The position numbers were made by a program, and so were the translations under genes. This document shows, in pieces, positions 52,913 to 63,776 of a DNA stretch of 64,000 nucleotides. The notes under the pieces are model-generated. The model saw only the letters and a program-made list of their open reading frames with translations. It was not told the DNA's origin and ran no database searches. Each line of letters starts with the position of its first letter. Position 1 is the first letter of the stretch. The stretch comes from Andrena cerasifolii (lineage: Eukaryota; Arthropoda; Insecta; Hymenoptera; Andrenidae): contig NC_135118.1 of the NCBI RefSeq assembly GCF_050908995.1, positions 806,001 through 870,000 on the forward strand, read 5' to 3'.

Positions 52913-54562
52913 TCATTTCTTTTTATTCCGCAGGAAATGGTTTCGCAAATTTAAGATCGTGTCTTGTATGAATTCTGACTCGTCTTGGGCGTGCATTTGC
53001 AAGTCGTCAAATAGTTCCTGCAAATGCCTTATTCGCCCTTCTTCCGCTGAAACCTCATGATTTAAGTTTTCCTGTTCGATATCTTGTTCTTGTTCTGTTT
53101 CTGCTACCGGCTTTTCTTCTTCTTCTGTTTCTTCTACTGGCTCTTCTTCTTTTTCTGCTTCTTCTTCTTCTTCATCATCTTCTTCTAACAGTTCTTCTTG
53201 CTGTGTTTCCTTCTGTTTCTCATTGTCTTCCTCCGTTTCCTCTGCGGACAAAGTTTCTGTGTCCTCGCATGCGTTTATATATTCTACGAGTCTTTGCTCA
53301 GAAGGTTGTTCTTCTATTACTTCGCCAATCATGGCTTCCAGTTGAGCTTCTAACGCATCAGTAGGCTCCTCTTCCGTGTCTGGTGTGACCGGAGGGATGA
53401 TCCCCATAATTTTTTTCCAGGCATTCGCAACATTAATGGGTTCCACATCTCCCCACGCTTCGTGGACGAAGTTTATGCAATCCTTTAAATCGTACTTCCG
53501 GTGAAATTCCTGTATTCCACCGGGGTATTCGAGGATTCGCCGTAACATTTTGTGGCGGAACGATCTTTTCATCTTTGCGATAATGCCTTGATCCATGGGC
53601 TGTAGAATAGAAGTGGTATTAGGTGGCAAGAACATGATCTCGAAATTATCAGTCTTGCATTTGGACGATTCTATCTGATGTCCTCCAAAGTTATCCAACA
53701 ATAGAAATATTCTACCACTTCCCCCACTCTCTAATTGCCATTTCCTCACGGCGGGCTTAAAATGGTTTTCATACCAATCTGCAAATACATTTCGGTCCAC
53801 CCAGGCGTTTTTCTGCGATTTAAATATCACTGGTAACTGATTTCTCACATGCTTCAGTGCCCTTGGGTTTTTATATTTATATATGAAGAGGGGGGTCAGC
53901 TTGTGGGTTCCTGTTGCGTTAGCGCATAAACCCACGGTTACACGGTCTTTCTTCATCTTCTTTCTTGAAATCCTTGCTTCTTTGCCATGGATCAAAGTTT
54001 TCGAGGGTACAGCCTTCCACGCCAGACCAGTTTCGTCCATATTATATATGTTTTCTAATGGGATGTCTTCTTCGCGTATTTTACGTATAAAGGATGCTGT
54101 GAATTCTTCACCAGCCGCCTCATCGGCACTTCCTTTTTCACCGTAAATATTAACTAGGCGGATGTCGTGACGATTCTTGAATTTCGACACCCATCCCCTA
54201 CTTGCCTTAAATCCTGTTGTTCCTGCAAATTGTGTCGCCATTTCATTAGCTTTCTCCTGGAGCAACAGGTCGCTGATTGTGTCCCCTAACATTCTTCGTT
54301 CTAAAAACCACGTACGAAGACGATTTTCCAATTCTTCGTATTTCGGTTTCCGCATTCTCTTCATTCTTCGGATGTGGACACTCTTGCTGTCAAGTCGGTG
54401 TAACGTCAATTTTTTTCGCCGAATGCTGCGAACGGTCGTAGGATGAACACAATATGTCATTGCAAGTGCACTAACCGATTGACCATTATCTAGTTGCTGC
54501 ACTATATCCAGCTTCTGCTGTATTGAAAGCGCGGTAAGTTTTTTTCCACGATTGCACGCCAT
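52913..54562 (-). CDS. pogo/Tigger transposase (CENP-B-like), intact frame
   Basis: 549 residues from MACNRGKK; an ATG 21 bases upstream (54583) is also in frame, and all residue numbers here count from that upstream Met. Order: pogo HTH (LTALSIQQKLDIVQQL, PTTVRSIRRKK), CENP-B-type HTH (about 85-150), then the DDE core with Asp183 (YNMDETGL), Asp297 (LLLDNFGGH) and Asp331 (QPMDQGII). The C-terminus is a long Glu-rich acidic tail (about 460-510) and a basic end. No stop or frameshift is seen, so it may be recent or under selection. It would cut and paste its own element. Confidence 0.9.
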   Translation of the reverse strand: MACNRGKKLTALSIQQKLDIVQQLDNGQSVSALAMTYCVHPTTVRSIRRKKLTLHRLDSKSVHIRRMKRMRKPKYEELENRLRTWFLERRMLGDTISDLLLQEKANEMATQFAGTTGFKASRGWVSKFKNRHDIRLVNIYGEKGSADEAAGEEFTASFIRKIREEDIPLENIYNMDETGLAWKAVPSKTLIHGKEARISRKKMKKDRVTVGLCANATGTHKLTPLFIYKYKNPRALKHVRNQLPVIFKSQKNAWVDRNVFADWYENHFKPAVRKWQLESGGSGRIFLLLDNFGGHQIESSKCKTDNFEIMFLPPNTTSILQPMDQGIIAKMKRSFRHKMLRRILEYPGGIQEFHRKYDLKDCINFVHEAWGDVEPINVANAWKKIMGIIPPVTPDTEEEPTDALEAQLEAMIGEVIEEQPSEQRLVEYINACEDTETLSAEETEEDNEKQKETQQEELLEEDDEEEEEAEKEEEPVEETEEEEKPVAETEQEQDIEQENLNHEVSAEEGRIRHLQELFDDLQMHAQDESEFIQDTILNLRNHFLRNKKK

Positions 54563-54937
54563 TTCTTTCACTACACTTTTCAAACACTTCCACTACACTT
54601 TTCAAATACCTTCACTACACTTTTCAAACACCTTCACTACACTTTCACTACACTTACAAAACACTTTTCAATTTCTTGAAAAAAATCGTTTGTCACGATC
54701 ACCTTGCCTACTCGATAGAAGTCGATCGCGAACTGTGTGTGAACTAAGTGTCACCGCAGCGCGCGATCGGACGATCGCGAGTTGTTAAAACAACAGAACG
54801 CTGGCCGTTACGCTGAAAAAAATCCCGCCGTCGTGAAGACTGTTACCAAGCGTTTGGCGCCTTTTCATTACGTATTGACATTCCATAAAAATAAACATTT
54901 AAATGAATGACTACAAATTGTACTATACATATCTTTA

Positions 54938-55100
54938 AATTACGAAGAAAATTTCGGAATAAAGATCATCAATAATCTCAAATAAATGTATTATAACAAA
55001 GAGCGCAATTTGGCAAAGTAGAGCAGATTGTGCCCTTTGTTATAATACATACATTTATTTGACATTATTGATGATCTTTAATCCGAAATTGACTTCTTAG
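54938..55100. repeat. Hairpin repeat upstream of the Tigger transposase
   Basis: Inverted arms of about 60-70 bp around aaataaatgtattataacaaa and its inverse, centred near 55020. A related single arm occurs at 56437-56505. Confidence 0.75.
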
Positions 55101-55140
55101 TTTAGGCCCAATGAAGGTACAATTAACAGGAAAACTTAAA

Positions 55141-56063
55141 TCATGAGGTTTCAGCGGAAGAAGGGCGAATAAGGCATTTGCAGGAACTATTTGACGACTT
55201 GCAAATGCACGCCCAAGACGAGTCAGAATTCATACAAGACACGATCTTAAATTTGCGAAACCATTTCCTGCGGAATAAAAAGAAATGAAATCATCGAAGG
55301 TAAGCTGTGAAATAGACTTTGATTCATTTACAAGATGCTCTTAAGTATGTATGTATTGCTGACTAAATGAAAAAAAAATCGGTTTTTTACAGGATTCGAA
55401 CAGAAGTCAGGGCTACAAGGATTCAAGATTATCAGGCCGCTGGGAAGATTTACGGCGCTTGAACATCGCAGCATTCAAGTGGGAAAGGACAGGGTCAACG
55501 TCAAAGGATCTGCAAAGAAACGGCCTGGTCACCAATTCGGAAAAAAGATAAGTTTCATTTCTTAAGCATGTATGACGGTCTGTTTTGCTTTTGGCAGTAA
55601 GAATTAATACTACATAACTTGTTTACAGCATGAGGCATTTTTCGCAATGATTTGGAATCAGGGCCTGAAAAGAGAAAAATGGCAAACGCGGTGAACTATG
55701 GAAGGGATGGAAGAATCTGAACATTGGTACGAAGAGCAAACATCATTCCAATTGACAAATGTACATATTAAGTGTGGGCGAAGTACATAATCCACCTCTG
55801 TTATTATTTGCTATCTAGTGTCCCCTGTAAGGAAATCGTTCGAGGAGGATGCAGATTGGCCCTCTGCATGATCATTATCAGACAAAAGGAACCAGGTGTC
55901 TATTACGCACGAACATATTGAACCCAGATATTAAAGTAATTATCATGGCAAATAATATGTATGTAATGCATTTCATATATTACGTATACATACGTACAAT
56001 AATGGAGTACCTATTAATATTTTAGGAGAGAATTGGGGGTGGGTGTATGTATCAGCAACCAAG
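55141..56063 (+). repeat. Inverted duplicate of the Tigger 3' end
   Basis: Repeats 52136-53060 in opposite orientation. It includes the last 46 or so transposase codons (SAEEGRIRHLQELF to NHFLRNKKK at 55152-55288) and the whole downstream flank, with very few differences by eye. Confidence 0.85.
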
Positions 56064-57049
56064 CAACAATTCATGCGCAGTCGGAGCACATACATAATTG
56101 TACGAAGGACGTCGAGATTGGCCTTCCTTTCATTCAGGAAATTTGACATAGTTGTTACAAATATGTGCATAAAAAGAAAATATTAAAATTTCATTTTTCA
56201 AATGTATAAATGATTTATTTAGTGTAAGACGCGTTATATGTGTACTTTCTTTGGCTATGTACACACTGATCTCTTCCTGTAAGCTTGGCTTGTCCCTATA
56301 AGCAAAATTAGGCCACTGCCTAGGGTGGAAAGTCGACAAGAGGTGCATAATGGTATTTTCATTGCTGGTATTGTTGAAAATATACTTTAAAATAAAATAT
56401 TACAAATTGTACTGCAACTGTTTTAAACTACGAATAAAAATTCAGAGTAAGGTCATCAATAAACTCAAATAAATGTATTATAATAAAGGGCGCAATTTGA
56501 CAAGTTCGCCTAGGGCGCAAAAAAGATTTGTGACGGGCCTGCGTCAAGATTTTGCGAAGCGGTTTCGTGCCCACGATACGCGCTTGCCATCGCGCACGCC
56601 CGTCGCGCACGCAAAGGACAGAGTGTCAGGCGTCCGAAAGACGGAGCGAGACAAAACATCAACGCGTCGTCGGTCTCGTACCGTCCTCGCTCGCTTTCAG
56701 TGCCTCTCGCTCGCTCTCGTTCCATCTCGCTCTAGCTTTCGCCGGGCAAGAGTGAGACAAAAGTGGTGGGGATAGCGAAGAGTCGGTATCGTGTACACAA
56801 AATCGAGTCGCTAACGAGACAATACTGTAATCATGCGTATCTTCCAAAGAGTGTGGCTTGGCGAAACATCAAAGCGGAAAATATTGATTTTGATACCTAT
56901 AGGAATAAAGTGTCGGGGCTTCAGGCTAGTGTTGTTGCAGTTCAACCTGACCCTGTGCAAGTTCCTATGGATTTACCATTAACTAATCTAATTGCTGATG
57001 ATGTGATTGAGTGGGATAATTAAGCCAAATAAATTTTAATTATTTTTTT
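56064..57049 (+). other. Mixed repeat sequence with one small open frame
   Basis: Contains a gcctagggtgg (56318) and gcctagggcgcaaaa (56508) pair, suggestive of hAT-type repeat ends. An 86-codon frame at 56763-57023 (MVGIAKSRYRVHK to DDVIEWDN) has a codon pattern that could be a 3' exon, but I recognise no family. Confidence 0.35.
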
Positions 57050-57823
57050 TTAAATTCCATATTATTCCTTCATATTATTCTTTCATATTATTATATGTAA
57101 CAATATATATTTTTTAAACATATATTTTTTCTCAATTTTATTTACCCGTGTTCCTCCTCTCACCGCCTAATTTTTAAGATTCGCCGTTTCAATAATTATT
57201 ATTTCTCTGCGTTGAGAAAAAAGATTTCTGCTGACGCTGCATAATTCTATTTCGTTCTTCGCGCTGCCTAGTGACATCACCCTGCACGGCTGCTCCAGAG
57301 GAGTCGAATTACGCGAGATCGCGCGAAACGCAGCGACGTTAAATCGGAACGCTTTGAAATACTGTTAGCTTTAGAATGCACGCGATTCTATCCCCTATGT
57401 AGTGGTGTCCCTTTCCCTCCTAGAATTTTAACTTTAAAGTAATGCTCCGTCTCTTTCCCTCGAAGACGCGGTGTCGAAAAACGCCGATCTTTCCCGACAT
57501 CGTCCGAAACAATTTCTGATGCATACTGGTTTGGAAAAAAAATTCTAGGACAGTCCCCACCCTGGGTTAGGTCTGAATAATTTTTCGGGTGGGCCAAGTT
57601 CTGAAAGAGATATTTTTCGGGGGTCTATGCCTCCCTCTGAAAAATTTCCGACGGTGGGCCAGGTCTGGAGAGGTCTCCGCGGCGGCTCAGCCCGGACTGA
57701 TCCTCTCCACGATTACGGCTTCCCCCACTCCGCGGCTCGTGCGCGCGCCCATGTTTCTCTCCGCCGCGCTCCCCCGCGCTCCCCTCAGAAGACCTGGTCT
57801 AGAACCCGCTTAGCCTTACTACT
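57050..57823 (+). repeat. Outer Polinton right terminus (D)
   Basis: 57050-57180 matches the capsid-side AT-rich spacer of copy C (51250-51370). 57240-57823 is the inverted counterpart of 19959-20570. It ends gccttactact, inverse of AGTAGTAAGGC. Confidence 0.85.
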
Positions 57824-58054
57824 GGCAAACCAAATTTGCAAAAGTATTAAGGAAATTACATTCACAACAGGATATGTTTTTCGTATATTCGCACAATCCG
57901 TTTACGATCAGACCGTGATTTTAGATAAAAAATATAACACACTCATCACACAGGCGAATTAATTTTACAAAAAATACGATAGACTCCTTTCCTCCTGACT
58001 GTATGCACTTAATGTGTCCAGACGTTGTCAAAAAATTACTACTTAATTTCTATT

Positions 58055-59935
58055 ATGGAGCAACCGTGCACAGTTGTTCTATTTATCGAGGACGGATTTA
58101 TCGCAGCAGTGCCGACAATGTGGATTCAGAGCGGATCGTGTTATTGGCCACCATATTCCCAGAAGCACATACCAAATCTGTTAAAAAAGTGTGATGTAGC
58201 AGCTGATTGTTGGCCAACATTTAAAATAAAAGTTTTTAAAGATTCCACTTTTGGTAGGTTGAGATTATTATACTAATTAATTTCTAATTATTATATCAAG
58301 TAATTACTAACACGTACTTCCAGATAATTATCTCAAAGCTCGAAAAAAGGCAAAAGTAGCCAAAGAGACGAGCGATCTGCAGTCGGAAGCGGAATCGGGC
58401 AAACGGAAGCGCATTTCAAAAGAATTTTCCAGCAGTGAGGAATCTCTGCACGAATCTTTATTATCCCCGCCTCCGAAACTCGGAAGAACTAGTACAGTGT
58501 TATGTGGGTTAATACAAAGGGGAAATTTGCTGTACAAAATTATAATATCTGGAGCAACTTAATTCTTTTTCTTGTATGAAACAGTTCTTTAACAGAAATA
58601 ATTATTATTTTCAGACGATACTTTAGTCTTTGATCATTCGGACTACCGTGTCCAGGAAGAACTAGAAATTCCGCGGATTGGAGGCACCAATGAAAGTTCC
58701 TCATCATAGAACATCCTTATTGTTAAATTAATATATTTTTTTCCAAAGATATTGCACACGGAAATATTTTTGCAACGTGAACAGTTACAGTGAAAAAATA
58801 TGAGATATCATAAAGAATTTACAGAAAATGTAGACAGAGGTTCTAGCTGCAGCAGGTGCGACAAGAGAGATGAGCAGCAACGGGATCTCATAACTCAGAT
58901 CCATGTACTTCGAGCTCTTATGACGGAGACGCTTCAAGAAGACACAAATTTAAAGAAGGATGTAATAACCACTCAAGCGGCAACAGAAACAAACACCACC
59001 TCCATTTTCACCAAATACGGCTGACGGTTTCCTTTGTAAACTGTACAGGATTTAAAGCAATTTGACGATATTTTGCAGAATAAAGCACATTTTAATGACA
59101 CAGTAAGTATATAATACCGTCGTTGTTAGTATCTGTATTCTGTATGCAGAAAATGTGTTTCTGATGGACAGGCAAACGAGTATAAGTCGAATTTTGATCA
59201 AACCGAGATAATTTTCTATATTGCTGTCCCCTTTGCTTATGGTTCCAGTAGTATCAGTCAATACCACTATTTTCTCGTATTTTTTTACCGGACATCGTAA
59301 TAGTATACAAAATACAGTATAATGGTGGGAAAACAGCATAAGTTGAGTCATGTCGAGGAATACAACGAAGAAAATAATATCTCACCTCAGGCTAAACAGT
59401 TGCTTTTTTGTTCTTTTTTGTGCATCGAAGTTAAAAATAAAAGTGTCTTTGGATTAAATTTGTAATTTGATTAAAAAATTTTAATTTTTTTGTAATTTTT
59501 TTCTGTGTATGAACTATATTTTGAAAGTCCAATAGGACGAGACATATGTTATCAACTTTCACGTCCAAAATTTAACACCTGATCTTACGCACTTTAAATA
59601 TTCCAAATGTCTTCCTGCAAACTAAGAATTTTGACTTGTACTCGTTTACACGCTCACCAGAGATGTAGTTCCGATTTTTTTAAAAAAATTGATGACGGTA
59701 ATTCTTCAAAACAATATTATACTTAACTTGTTAATGTTGAATAAGTTTTAAATTTTAGGTCAAAGAATTGGCAAATTATGGTGGGTCTGATAATCATACA
59801 TTTGTCAAACGAATGTTATCGTCGTTGGTGACCAATGACGGTGCATTACTGTATAGTTGGCTCGGCAGAAAAGACGAAGAAGATTTCCACATATTAAACG
59901 TGGCAAGGCTTTTAATATGTAACTATCACCCTTAT
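58055..59935 (+). pseudogene. DUF4806-type gene, multi-exon, 3'-truncated
   Basis: Exon 58055-58253 (MEQPCTVVLFIEDGFIAAVP, CYWPPYS) joins in phase to 58324 onward (NYLKARKKAKVAKET, basic and Ser-rich). A later exon from about 58611 ends in a stop (58706-58708). A coiled-coil part (58801-59022) also stops. Exon 59049-59102 and the exon from 59759 (KELANYGGSDNHTFVKRML, YSWLGRKDEEDFHILNVARLLI) carry the DUF4806 signature. Homology ends near 59935, where Harbinger-type sequence begins. Such proteins are abundant in hymenopteran genomes and often transposon-associated; function unknown. Confidence 0.6.
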
Positions 59936-60477
59936 TTTATTTTTCCTAAAGCCGCGTATTCAACTGCGCATTCGCCCTGAATGTGCACTCGGCGCGCACC
60001 GATTTTTTGCTCGTTCAGTATTCGACGCGCGTTCAGTGGATCGGGTCTATTACAAACGGGAGTAAGTTCGGTGTAGGTAGTAATAGGCGGTGTAGGTAAT
60101 GAAACAGGATTATATGGATAGAATGTGGATGAAGAAGCTTGTGGTGTATTATTCGGCTGTTGATTGTATGAAGGCGGGATTAAAAAGGACATTTCTAGTT
60201 CGTATAAAATGTTATTAATTTTATGTTGGGCCATTATGCGGTGCCGGTCGTTAAATTTGTTTAATTTTGCTGCAACATACTTCCCAAATGTTGCGCATTC
60301 GTCATTCTCTGAATTACGGGCATTGACGGCAGTTCTTAGGTATTTGAATGCTTCCTCAATTCGGGAGTCTTCTTTCCGCTTGACGATCTTTTTGGGCGAT
60401 TTAAACTGTTTGGCCCGTAGTGTGGCATCGTGTCTGGGGAGCGGCGTCGTCGACAGGGTCGACAATGATGGAAACAT
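59932..60477 (-). CDS. MADF/BESS-like accessory protein of a PIF/Harbinger element
   Basis: 181 residues from the first Met. A basic segment (KQFKSPKKIVKRKEDSR) is followed by a helical region (FGKYVAAKLNKFNDRHRIMAQHKINNILYELEM) like the BESS or dimerisation part of MADF proteins, then a Pro/Ser/Thr-rich tail. PIF/Harbinger elements carry such a DNA-binding partner gene next to the transposase. The N-terminal DNA-binding part is missing or lies in an unseen exon. Confidence 0.55.
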   Translation of the reverse strand: MFPSLSTLSTTPLPRHDATLRAKQFKSPKKIVKRKEDSRIEEAFKYLRTAVNARNSENDECATFGKYVAAKLNKFNDRHRIMAQHKINNILYELEMSFLIPPSYNQQPNNTPQASSSTFYPYNPVSLPTPPITTYTELTPVCNRPDPLNARRILNEQKIGARRVHIQGECAVEYAALGKIK

Positions 60478-60548
60478 CTATCGCTTCATCTACATCGGCA
60501 GTCTAAATAAAATGAAACAATAAAATTAAATTAATATTGAAATTTTCA

Positions 60549-60866
60549 GATTCCATCCACTGCAGAACAATGGAAGAAAATGTCAGATGAATTTGAGGAA
60601 ATTTGGAATTTTCCGCATTCCGTTGGCGCTATTGACGGAAAACACGTAGTAATGCAAACGCCAATAAAAAGTGTAAGTATCTTTTACACTTATAAGTCTC
60701 AATTCAGCATCGTTTTATTGGCCTTAGTGGATGCTTACTACAATTTCTTATTCGTTAACGCGGGCTGCCAAGGCAGAATATCGGATGGAGGAGTATTTAA
60801 AAATTGTCATCTATACAAACAGATCGAGGAGCAAAAGCTTAATCTTTTTTGCCTTTCTTTTTTTTA
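60549..60866 (+). pseudogene. PIF/Harbinger transposase fragment (DDE_Tnp_4 type)
   Basis: An acceptor (attttcag) opens an exon encoding FPHSVGAIDGKHVVM with the first catalytic Asp. KSQFSIVLLALVDAYYNF with the second Asp and GRISDGGVFKNC follow, all typical of the family. The frame ends in NLFCLSFF, and the C-terminal third with the last acidic residue is missing. N-terminal exons are also not found. Inactive. Confidence 0.8.
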
Positions 60867-61378
60867 GGAGATTCTGTTTTTTCTTTAGGTCCTAATATGA
60901 TGAAGCGTATTTTTTTACCGTATTTTCCCGCGAGTCAGCGATAGAGAACGATTTCCAACACTTTTGGGTAATTTATGGCTTTTAGCTGGTTCCGCTTCGT
61001 AGCAGACGTAAACTCAGGGTATCGGAAAACGGAAACAGGAATGGTATGCCTTTTCTTCTTTATAGCAACTCGAAGACTTTCTGTTTCTCTCCTCTTCGGA
61101 CCCTTTCGAACCAAAACACGTGGTGTCTGCTTTCTACCTCGAAGCAATTGGTACATTGGCAGTAAAAGGACGGAGTGCGGGCTTTCGCGAAAGTGTACGA
61201 TGGTTCGTTCGTTGCACTTCTGCAAAGCACGCGTGTTTCGAAAATATGATGGCTTCTTTTTACTGAAAGCCTCTTGTCCTGGTGGGAGTTAACTCATAAT
61301 GGAACGAGAGAAGCTACTTGGGGGTAGAGGAAGTTGCTTGGAAAAAAACCCTGTCGGTCAGCTAGCAATCTCGTTCCA
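60867..61378. other. Unassigned sequence after the Harbinger fragment
   Basis: A 96-codon minus-strand frame (60935-61225, KQTPRVLVRKGPKRRETESL) may be part of an unknown gene; no family is recognised and no start or splice site is convincing. Confidence 0.3.
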
Positions 61379-61576
61379 GAAATGTTCACCGCACAAGAAT
61401 ATTACGCGATGTTCTGGGTGTACGCCCGGAACAACGGGGACGCAAGTGCTACCGTGCGAGCGTTTGCACGGGAATACCCGCATATCCAAACCCCAAGCGA
61501 GGGTACGATTCCGCGTTTGGCGTCAAGATTATTCTTAACGGATTCAATAATGCCACAAGGCGTGCATAGACGCTGA
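61379..61576 (+). pseudogene. DUF4817-type HTH fragment of a transposon
   Basis: MFTAQEYYAMFWVYARNNGDA...RAFAREYPHIQTPSEGTIPRLASRL resembles the N-terminal helix-turn-helix seen at the start of many insect transposon-derived proteins. The rest of the transposase is absent. A CACCCTGTATAC end at 62606-62617 may close the element. Confidence 0.55.
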
Positions 61577-63776
61577 GGTTGGTCACATCGAGCAACTGCT
61601 CAAATGACAGTAATCGGCCTCTTTCGGGGCCACCAATTTTATAACGTAGAAACAACACGTTCCATGAAGAGTAAATTAAGTAATTAGTGTTAGTGGCCGT
61701 GCACTGAAGTGAATATTCGGTACATTAACCCGGACGCACTTGATGTTGTGACCCTTACCTTCGGGTGGTGTCGTATACCTGCGATCAGCTAAGCACTGGA
61801 TGCACCTTATCATAAATCTTTTCGTCCACCAATGAGCAATATCGGTGCAGTGACCTACTTAGTGACAGGTTTCCGAAAAGGAAGGAAAGGAAGGAAAGGA
61901 ATGTCCGAAAGGGTGAGTTTTATTTAATTTATTGGTGATTATTAGGTGTAGAAATAGATTCTGTTTGATTTTAGGGTACAATAACAGTTTGATTTAAAAA
62001 ACGAATGAAAACAACTCAATCATCGAAATTATTTCCGTTATTGTTAATTACCTTTTGCCATTTTTCTGGCAGCTTACGAATATCACCGCGATAGAAATTC
62101 AGTAGCTTTGTAGTGGTTATGTAAATCCAGTCGGGATGAATTTATTTATACACCTAATATTATTTTTTAAATTTAGTTACGTTGGCCGTTATTAAACTAC
62201 GGATTTTTACCTTAATAACGAATTACGATCACTTGTCGTACATTTTCTGTTACATTACCTTTTCGTTTATGCCTTATTTGAAAACGAAATTTACGTATTT
62301 CTTGTCCTCCCAGTTCAAACAATTATTATTTAAGATTCTGCTTTAAAAAAAATTGTGTAACGCGATTGCCTTCGATGCATGTCGACTTGCTTGTTCTCAC
62401 GTTCGTAGTACAGACGCAGTCGCCTATCGCGTAGTCAACGCTACCGCGGGAGCTCGGCCGAAAGGCGCGCGCTCTGATTGGTCGGTTTTTTTTGTTGTTA
62501 ATATCTCGTTAACGAAGCTTCCCACAATATTTTCGCTATGGGAAAAGTTGTTTCAAATCACCCCCTGAGTCACCCCTTTCAAGGAACTCCGACATTTTTG
62601 GGACACCCTGTATACGTCTTTATACATGTCTTTATTTAATTGTTCGTGTAGCGGCCATCGGCACGACCAAATACGAACATTTGGCGTGCACATGGTCGGC
62701 ATGGTTTATGACGCGCGCGTCAGCTAAATTATTTTTGAGTAAGCCGCTTTCCGTTTCTTTCGTGATTGAATTTTGAACAAAACAGATTTTCCTTCGAGAC
62801 TTTCGTTTACAGCCTCAATAGTTATTGCGGGTATCATAAACCTCGAGTTTCCGAAGGGCCCACGATGCGAGGCCGAGTGGCCTGCGACCGTCCACGTCAC
62901 GCGTCTTGAGGGCCGGGGGGAAATCCCGCTGCATTGCCAGGAGTATTTCTCCTGCAAAATCTCCCCCCCCCCCCCCGTTACGGTGGAAACGCGCCGAAAA
63001 GTACCGATTGGTTGACACCGGCATCGGGTCAACCAATTAGGAGGTGTTTCTAGCCGCGCGTGTCTTGACAAGAGCTAACATCTTGTCCGCAATAAGACTC
63101 TGAAATAAAGACTAAAAACTGAACTACTGTGTGAATTCTATAAGGGAACTTAGCTAACACCTATTCCTTTAGTTCGTACAGGGAATTAGTTAATTTCACA
63201 CCTTTTTTCAGTCTACTTGCGTCACCATCAGTTCAGGGAAACCGAACTTTTCAACCAATCAAGGCCAACTTTACATAGTTGTTTTTATAGTGTATATTAA
63301 GTTCTATTAGTTAAAAGGACACACTGCGTGACACGACAATGTAGCATTTACAACAATATTATAAACATCCCCTGATAGCCAGATCTGGGTAGCAGAATCT
63401 GACATCAGAAGCGTAGTCGTCTGTGTCCGCAGATAGCTGCGTTCTGAGGTGCAGAGCCTGATGTCAAGTGCCTGATGTCAGATTGGCAACAGATGGACAG
63501 CAGATTCTGCCGTCTGCTTGGCACAGCCAACAGCGCCATCTGAGAGCGAGAATTACCAATTTCCAATGCGTGAAATCACATGGTCGTCCCTACACACCAA
63601 CACAAATGTACCGTTACTGCTATAGGTGTATCCCTACCCCTATATAACCTGCCAGCAGATTGTGCAGTTCATTAAATAATTAATTCTACTTATTTCCAAA
63701 AGTATTTATTTTTTCTCAACAATTGTTACAGAATAATATAAGTAGCGCATATAAATTCGAAGAAGAGCATTCAATA
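61577..63776. other. Repeat-rich, gene-free region
   Basis: Contains the CAGGGTG-type transposon end (about 62580-62617), a C-run at 62967-62981, an LTR-like stretch (62880-63150, with AATAAAGAC) and a short imperfectly repeated cagattctg/ctgatgtca block (63385-63530). No coding sequence is supported. Confidence 0.4.

Larger units (their letters stand above)
52136..56063 (-). mobile_element. pogo/Tigger-type transposon with long inverted arms
   Basis: Ends are inverted copies reading cttggttgctgatacat inward. The arms are about 0.9 kb (52136-53060 and 55141-56063), far longer than usual Tigger TIRs, and contain the 3' end of the transposase gene. The TA target duplication is not clear. It abuts Polinton copy C directly. 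Confidence 0.8.
19959..57823 (+). mobile_element. Nest of Polinton/Maverick elements (about 37.9 kb)
   Basis: The outer boundaries are inverted copies beginning AGTAGTA (19959 and, reversed, 57823), followed by about 650 bp of matching inverted sequence. Inside are at least three sets of Polinton genes (copies A, B and C) plus a solo LTR and a Tigger transposon. Six-base target duplications, expected for Polintons, are not evident (tgtgaa on the left, ggcaaa on the right). The outer element is therefore interpreted as an old plus-strand Polinton gutted and filled by later insertions and rearrangements. Confidence 0.8.

Noticed and set aside
62724..63071. 115-codon minus-strand frame near the window end
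   Set aside because: Overlaps C-runs and an LTR-like region, with competing frames and no domain.
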